DNA of 64,000 bases from an uncultured Lachnospiraceae bacterium (GTDB lineage Bacteria; Bacillota; Clostridia; Lachnospirales; Lachnospiraceae), in the NCBI GenBank assembly GCA_947053345.1, contig CAMRSM010000026.1, positions 1 through 64,000 on the forward strand, read 5' to 3'. The position numbers and the translations under genes were made by a program. Position 1 is the stretch's first letter, and each line of letters opens with the position of its first letter. This document shows, piece after piece, positions 59,449 to 64,000 of the stretch. Under the pieces are notes generated by a model. It was not told the DNA's origin. It saw only the letters and a program-made list of their open reading frames with translations, and ran no database searches.

Positions 59449-59871
59449 CTATTTTCCTGGCGGTGTACGCAGCCAGTTTGTCAGCGGGTCAATCTGTTTT
59501 GCCTGCGCAAGAATTGTGTCTTTGTTTGCCGCTAAATAAAGTTTTAAGCCTGCCGCTTCCTCTTCCGAAAAGCCGCTGACATGTTCCAACCTGCCGTCCG
59601 GCACAATTCCCTCTGCAGTATCCTCCCCGCGCACGAATGAAACTCTGGCGTATTGTTTCCCGTTTTTCCCCAACAAAGCGGAAACAAGCATACACAATTC
59701 CTCATCGCCCGATTCCGTTTTTTTGTCCGGTGCCGCTGTGTGATTTCCCTGCTGTTCTGCTGCCCCTTCTTTCCTTTTCATATTTTCTGTATTCCCTATA
59801 CCACTTTTTTTTGCAGCTTCCTCTTCCCGCATATCATCCCCGTCAAAGAAAAACCGTTTTATGACTGCCAT
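59449..59871 (-). CDS. Small hypothetical protein
   Basis: A 140-residue acidic and polar protein, no signal or span. The first half is low-complexity (EEEAAKKSGIGNTENMKRKEG and a KKTESGDEE stretch). The second half (about 55-140), with LCMLVSALLGKNGKQYARVSF and DGRLEHVSGFSEEEAAGLKLYL, looks folded. I do not recognise the family. GGGGGAAATAT precedes the ATG. It converges on the TtcA-like gene, and no partner is obvious. Confidence 0.6.
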   Translation of the reverse strand: MAVIKRFFFDGDDMREEEAAKKSGIGNTENMKRKEGAAEQQGNHTAAPDKKTESGDEELCMLVSALLGKNGKQYARVSFVRGEDTAEGIVPDGRLEHVSGFSEEEAAGLKLYLAANKDTILAQAKQIDPLTNWLRTPPGK

Positions 59872-60125
59872 ATATTTCCCCCTTTTCTGCCTAACGGATT
59901 GTTTTCTTGATTATAACTCTTCGCCGCAAAAACATCAATCCATCTTCCCAAAACTTTCATTTTATGATAAACTGGTTAGGCAAGGGACTTTTGTGCCGAT
60001 GTGGCTTTGCTCCCACGTACATAAACTGCAGCCTTTCATAAATATCCTAAACGTTGTACCACATCCCCGGGTATGTTTTCCCGCACCGAATACATGGCAA
60101 TTTGTAAAGAAAGCGAGGTTTCCCT

Positions 60126-61571
60126 ATGACCAAAACTCATGATGGACAAGAAGACCAAACCACTTCGGCGCGCAAATATATGCGTGGCTGGATGTCCCAG
60201 GAAACGGCAAAACTACGCCTGCTGCTTCCTGCCGCTGTTTTATCCATCCTTTTTTTCTTAATCCCATATTCGTCCCTCCGCGGCAGGTCAACCATGCCTG
60301 CCATCATTGGCTTTGCTGTTTTTCTATTTGTTTTTTTACTTCTGCCGCGCCTGCTCTGTGCCAGATTTTTTGTAAAACATTCCGCGATCGGCCGCCAAAT
60401 CCAAAGTTTCGGGGACTTTGACACCGTCTACAACGAAATTATTTTGGCTCTATGCTCCCCGCTGTATACAAACGGGACGGAGGTAATCACGGAAAAGTAT
60501 ATCTTTCTGATGCCGCAGCAGGAAACTTCCCTGCAGGCCACGGCTTTCCAAAACACCGGAAGGCTTTTGATCTTGCCGGTGGAACAGCTGACACGTGTCT
60601 CCATCAAGCCGAACGAACCATATCCCGACGAAATGAATACCATTCTTTTCCGTACCATACATCCATCCGCCCATGCTTCCTTTGCCAATGGCCTATATAC
60701 AATGACCGTACATTTAGATGCCGCCGCCACCGCCGAACTTGTTGCCGCGGTTACGGCAAATATACAGTCCCCAGCCAGTAAAGAAGAGAGTGGGTATTTG
60801 CACACGCCTTCCCTGACCTATAATTCACCCCGCACTGTTAATTCCTACCCTTATAAATCCACCCACTCCCCCGCAGCCCGCTCGGCAGCGCGTTTTCGCT
60901 CCGATCCACTGCGGCAGCTTCTGGCTGGTAAAATGCGTGTCTTCCGTATTGTTGTCATTCTCATTGTGCTCGTCAATGTCGGGCCAATATTGTTTACATA
61001 CTTCATGTCGGGCGGCACATTGTCCACAATGCCGCGTGATTTTGCCCGGTTTATCCACCGGGAACTGCTCAACAATTCACGGAATCTTCTCTTTTTGCTT
61101 GGTCTGTTCGCATTTTATCTGATTCCGATTATTTCTGTATATGTAATGATCAAGCGTTGGTACAGGGGATTTTTAGCTCAATACAATAAGCTCCCGCAAC
61201 AGGAACAGCAGGAGCTTCTCGCAAAACTATGTGATACTTTTGAAACCGGAAAACCGCCGGTGATTTACACGCAGCGCTGCTTTTGCTTCCACGATACTCA
61301 CAGGTTATCTTTTCAGATTTTGCTTCCTTATTCGTCAGTGCACTGGATTTACCGTTCCCACAGTTTTTTCCGCATAGGGAGCCCAACGCCCGGTCTTGAT
61401 ACCGAAGTCAATTTTTACCGGACAATCGTGCGGACAGCCGACCGGAAAAAATACTGTATCCCCTCCGGGGATGAGCCAAAACTATCAAAACGCGTACCGG
61501 ATGCCATCACGGGATATGGGGACATCCAACGGGAAGCTTATTTGGATCGGATCCGCAGTCTGAAACGCTAG
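60126..61571 (+). CDS. Membrane protein of unknown function (YcxB-like layout)
   Basis: A 481-residue protein. Two spans (about 36-55 and 60-80) are followed by a soluble region (about 85-260), then two more spans (about 275-300 and 325-350) and a second soluble region (about 355-481). GCGAGG precedes the start. The pattern of paired spans followed by a domain with YCIPSGDEP resembles YcxB-like proteins, but I cannot assign a family with confidence. It may be an internal duplication of one span pair plus domain. It precedes the ECF-fusion gene on the opposite strand. Confidence 0.65.
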   Translation: MTKTHDGQEDQTTSARKYMRGWMSQETAKLRLLLPAAVLSILFFLIPYSSLRGRSTMPAIIGFAVFLFVFLLLPRLLCARFFVKHSAIGRQIQSFGDFDTVYNEIILALCSPLYTNGTEVITEKYIFLMPQQETSLQATAFQNTGRLLILPVEQLTRVSIKPNEPYPDEMNTILFRTIHPSAHASFANGLYTMTVHLDAAATAELVAAVTANIQSPASKEESGYLHTPSLTYNSPRTVNSYPYKSTHSPAARSAARFRSDPLRQLLAGKMRVFRIVVILIVLVNVGPILFTYFMSGGTLSTMPRDFARFIHRELLNNSRNLLFLLGLFAFYLIPIISVYVMIKRWYRGFLAQYNKLPQQEQQELLAKLCDTFETGKPPVIYTQRCFCFHDTHRLSFQILLPYSSVHWIYRSHSFFRIGSPTPGLDTEVNFYRTIVRTADRKKYCIPSGDEPKLSKRVPDAITGYGDIQREAYLDRIRSLKR

Positions 61572-61643
61572 GTGTGATACCTGGATTCTTTCCCTGACAA
61601 GTCCAAAACGCTGAAAAAGAAAATGGATACCACGAGATAAACT

Positions 61644-63356
61644 TTACAGAATATAGTCCGAAATACAGTCATACCAATGTACATAGATGCTGCCGCCGAC
61701 CGTGAGCTTCTCATTGTCCGGCAGCATCTCACTCCACTTCTTCCCGCCAAAATGGGCGAGAGCCCAATCGTCACGGTTAAACCTCCGCCAAAGTACAGTT
61801 CTTCCGTTTCTGTCAATATAACTTTCCGTTACAACCGCGTCATCGAAGCTTTCCACATCCATCACGCATATAGTATCGTAACTTTTTCCGCCAATATTTA
61901 CTGTATACCTTCCAACAACATCCATACTGCCGCATTTTCCGTTATGCGAATGAACCGTAACCGTGCTTCCCCCGCGCTGCAAAATTCCCTTTGCCCTCAC
62001 ATGGATTTCATTCCCACAGTTATCTTCTCCGAATCCCCAGTTTCTTGTAAAACTGTCCCCATCCAAAAAAGTATAACATTTGCGCACACCGTTCTCAACA
62101 TGGCTCTCTGCCAGATACCGGCTGTGAGTGTCCGTCAGCTGTGCCACAAATCTCCGCTCCATCTCGTTTACACTGCCCGTCCGGTAATAATCTTCCGCGT
62201 TATATTGCATCGCAATGATCTCGACCCCATCAATTCCGTGAACCTGGGCACGCCCTGCCACAACAAGCTCCGTATATTCCGTGCGCCTGCGCGACGGCAG
62301 CTCATATAGCCCCCATGTCAGCTGTTCCCCAAGACGCGGTACAATCATCCAGCCCTGCAATTCCTCCCATATGGTCTCAAACGGCGGCTCCTGCGATTTT
62401 GTAATAATGTACTCCGGGAGAAATTCCGGCAGAACCGTTGCCTTTCGGGCTTCCCGTGTTTTTGTGGTTGCCGTACAGCAATCACTCTCTTTGCAGTTTT
62501 GCTTTGTCTCTCTGTCGGCTGTTTCTTTCTTCTGTATTGTTTCCTTAATCATTTCATTTTCCATTGCTTTTACCTCCGGTCTCATTGTCTTTATTTCTGC
62601 CGTTTCCTTTGTCCATTGTTCCCTTTTTTGGGTTGTCTGAAGTTGCCCTGTTCGGGTCGTCCCCGATTCTATCCCTGCTGTTTTGTTGCCCTTTCTCTTT
62701 GTGCCGGTCAATTTTATTTGGGTCTCCCTTTGTTTTATCTCTGTCCCAGTGAACCGATGCCATACGGTTTCTTCCTGCATCAATTCTGTTCCAGAAGCCT
62801 CCGCCCTCACTGTTCCTCTCCTTTTCTGTGTTTCCTTTTCATCCCCTCCGCTTAACACATCATCTGTTTTCAAATGCGAAAGATAGATTTTCCGAAAATT
62901 TTCCCGTGCCGCATACAACCGGCTTTTTACCGTACCAAGCGGTATCCGCAGCTTCCGCGCAATTTCCGTCTGCGGCAGCCCTTGAAAATAATACAGCTTT
63001 AAAATATTCTGATCCTTATCGCTAAGTTGTTCCAATGCTTCCCTCACATGACCCCGTTCCCGCACCCCATAGCGTCCATACACCATAATCCGCCCGGAAA
63101 GAATCTCCATCGGAAACTCCATGACTGCCGCCTTTTTGCGATAATAATCCACGCATTTATTCCGCGCTATGCTAATTATCCACGCTTTAAACGCTGAACG
63201 GTTCTCCAGTGTTTCAAACTTGCGGTATGCCGTCAAATATACTTCCTGCAGCACATCCTCCGCATCCGCCCGCGGGGAAATGCGGAAGAAAACGGTACGT
63301 TCTACGGAGTTTTTACATTCCTGCAGCAACAACTCAAATATTTCCAGCTTATTCAT
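61644..63356 (-). CDS. ECF sigma factor fused to a large C-terminal domain
   Basis: About 570 residues from MNKLEIFELLL, preferred to the Met four codons upstream because GAGG lies six bases before it. Residues 1-90 hold sigma region 2 (ADAEDVLQEVYLTAYRKFETL, AWIISIARNKCVDYYRKK) and about 105-165 region 4 (LPQTEIARKLRIPLGTVKSRLYAARENFRK). A highly charged Thr/Lys/Glu/Arg-rich linker (about 175-310, with a Cys cluster ESDCCTATT) leads to a C-terminal beta-rich domain (about 315-570) that starts LPEFLPEYIITKSQEPPF. That domain is not recognised. It may be a ligand-binding module, but is inferred only. Confidence 0.85.
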   Translation of the reverse strand: MNKLEIFELLLQECKNSVERTVFFRISPRADAEDVLQEVYLTAYRKFETLENRSAFKAWIISIARNKCVDYYRKKAAVMEFPMEILSGRIMVYGRYGVRERGHVREALEQLSDKDQNILKLYYFQGLPQTEIARKLRIPLGTVKSRLYAARENFRKIYLSHLKTDDVLSGGDEKETQKRRGTVRAEASGTELMQEETVWHRFTGTEIKQRETQIKLTGTKRKGNKTAGIESGTTRTGQLQTTQKREQWTKETAEIKTMRPEVKAMENEMIKETIQKKETADRETKQNCKESDCCTATTKTREARKATVLPEFLPEYIITKSQEPPFETIWEELQGWMIVPRLGEQLTWGLYELPSRRRTEYTELVVAGRAQVHGIDGVEIIAMQYNAEDYYRTGSVNEMERRFVAQLTDTHSRYLAESHVENGVRKCYTFLDGDSFTRNWGFGEDNCGNEIHVRAKGILQRGGSTVTVHSHNGKCGSMDVVGRYTVNIGGKSYDTICVMDVESFDDAVVTESYIDRNGRTVLWRRFNRDDWALAHFGGKKWSEMLPDNEKLTVGGSIYVHWYDCISDYIL

Positions 63357-63425
63357 GATAAACCTCATTTTTTTCGGCAGATTTTTACTGGCTCACAGGG
63401 TAACATATCAGAACAACTTATCATA

Positions 63426-64000
63426 TCAATATCTACAATACTTGTTTAATACAAAAGTAATATAATCGTCTTTGGTAAACAGACGCTTACTCGTTTTGTC
63501 ACCTTTTGATTTTACAATATCGCATAGCGGAACCGTCAGCCGTGTCCGCTGGGCAAGACTGTTGCTTTCGATGTAATTATCAAGCACTGTTCCAACCCCA
63601 TCCTTTTTTAGGTTTCCAAGACACCACGGCAGTGATGGGGCAGTTATATTGGGATATACATTAAAATCTTTATCAATGTAAAATACCGGACTGACATTTA
63701 CATAAGTTGATGTTGAATGATCTGTCGATAACTCTTCATAAAGGGATTGTTCTGTTCTCCCAAAGACATCCATAATATTATTCTTCCCAAAATGTTTCAA
63801 AGTGTAGCTTTTTAACAACGCAGGGATTCTTGGCAGATCATCGGAAGTAACTCTGATATCATACAATTTTTCATTTTCACCGTCGCAGGATCCTTGATGC
63901 AGAAAAAAGGAAAAATGGCCGCCAAAATCCATGCAGCGATTTTCCAAATCAAGAAATTCAATTAAACGTTCGATATGTTCCAGTTCATCTATATTGTTTT
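63426..64000 (-). CDS. Partial CDS, possible radical SAM/SPASM-type C-terminus
   Basis: The frame is open through the right edge (NNIDELEHIERLIEFLDLEN before the first internal start), so the N-terminus lies outside the window. Visible are GGHFSFFLHQGSCDGENEKLYD-like, then VNVSPVFYIDKDFNVYPN and PWCLGNLKKDGVGTVLDNY, ending KRLFTKDDYITFVLNKYCRY. The FYIDKDFNVYP and LGNLK pattern is like the C-terminal part of radical SAM proteins that record a peptide or sugar modification. This family call is tentative. Confidence 0.4.
   Translation of the reverse strand, partial: NNIDELEHIERLIEFLDLENRCMDFGGHFSFFLHQGSCDGENEKLYDIRVTSDDLPRIPALLKSYTLKHFGKNNIMDVFGRTEQSLYEELSTDHSTSTYVNVSPVFYIDKDFNVYPNITAPSLPWCLGNLKKDGVGTVLDNYIESNSLAQRTRLTVPLCDIVKSKGDKTSKRLFTKDDYITFVLNKYCRY

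Overview
The window looks like chromosomal DNA of a Gram-positive anaerobe of the Clostridia, most likely a Lachnospiraceae gut commensal. This is inferred from strong AGGAGG ribosome binding sites, TTGACA/TATAAT promoters, lipoprotein sugar-binding proteins, the NatK/LytTR and COG4586-type ABC-2 families, DUF2871 and DUF1854 proteins, and the trpS-pth-mfd order. No rRNA, tRNA, CRISPR array or intact transposase was seen.

Layout. 0-8.5 kb: trpS, pth, mfd (minus strand), an ECF sigma factor with a membrane partner, and an AraC regulator. 8.6-16.8 kb: an 8 kb block bounded by two inverted arrays of a promoter-like palindromic repeat. It holds an MFS carrier with a DUF1349 protein, then a minus-strand set of LytTR regulator, soluble sensor kinase, two ABC ATPases and two ABC-2 permeases. 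16.8-23 kb: a MerR-methyltransferase fusion, a frameshifted gene, a TVP38-type protein and a second ABC-2 exporter. 23-25 kb: an AT-rich island with a PadR regulator, a hydrolase and a mobile-element remnant. 25-30 kb: MATE pump, membrane phosphoesterase, and a TetR/two-membrane-protein operon with a textbook autoregulated promoter. 30-39.5 kb: a glycan-use locus (ArsR-type regulator, sugar ABC importer, GH2, GH43 and a membrane-anchored LamG protein). 39.6-46.6 kb: M29-type peptidase, a pair of ABC half-exporters, a graveyard of broken genes (IS5-type transposase, ABC fragment, coiled-coil gene) and a GH113-like hydrolase. 46.9-52.4 kb: two ABC exporters with N-terminal sensor-like and zinc-ribbon extensions around a DUF1854 protein. 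52.4-64 kb: DUF1266 protein, TetR, transketolase and transaldolase, sirtuin, TtcA-like protein, two unknowns, an ECF sigma factor fused to a large C-terminal domain, and a partial gene at the edge.

The most striking signal is not a protein. A structured intercistronic element (here 'family A') occurs between co-directional genes at five complete loci (3.8, 12.7, 26.6, 49.3 and 56.6 kb), plus a partial copy at the left edge. Each complete copy has the form AACAG (or TCAG in one) - stem - loop - complementary stem - (G/C)G(A/G/C)ACT(T/C)AA, and is followed directly by the Shine-Dalgarno of the next gene. The stem sequence differs at every locus yet is always self-complementary, which indicates selection for the fold. 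A second family ('family B', about 112 bp, tandem) carries a 26-bp palindrome with TGGTATAAT on both strands and an internal stem that also covaries between units. Both families sit at the front of genes and are good candidates for undescribed regulatory elements.
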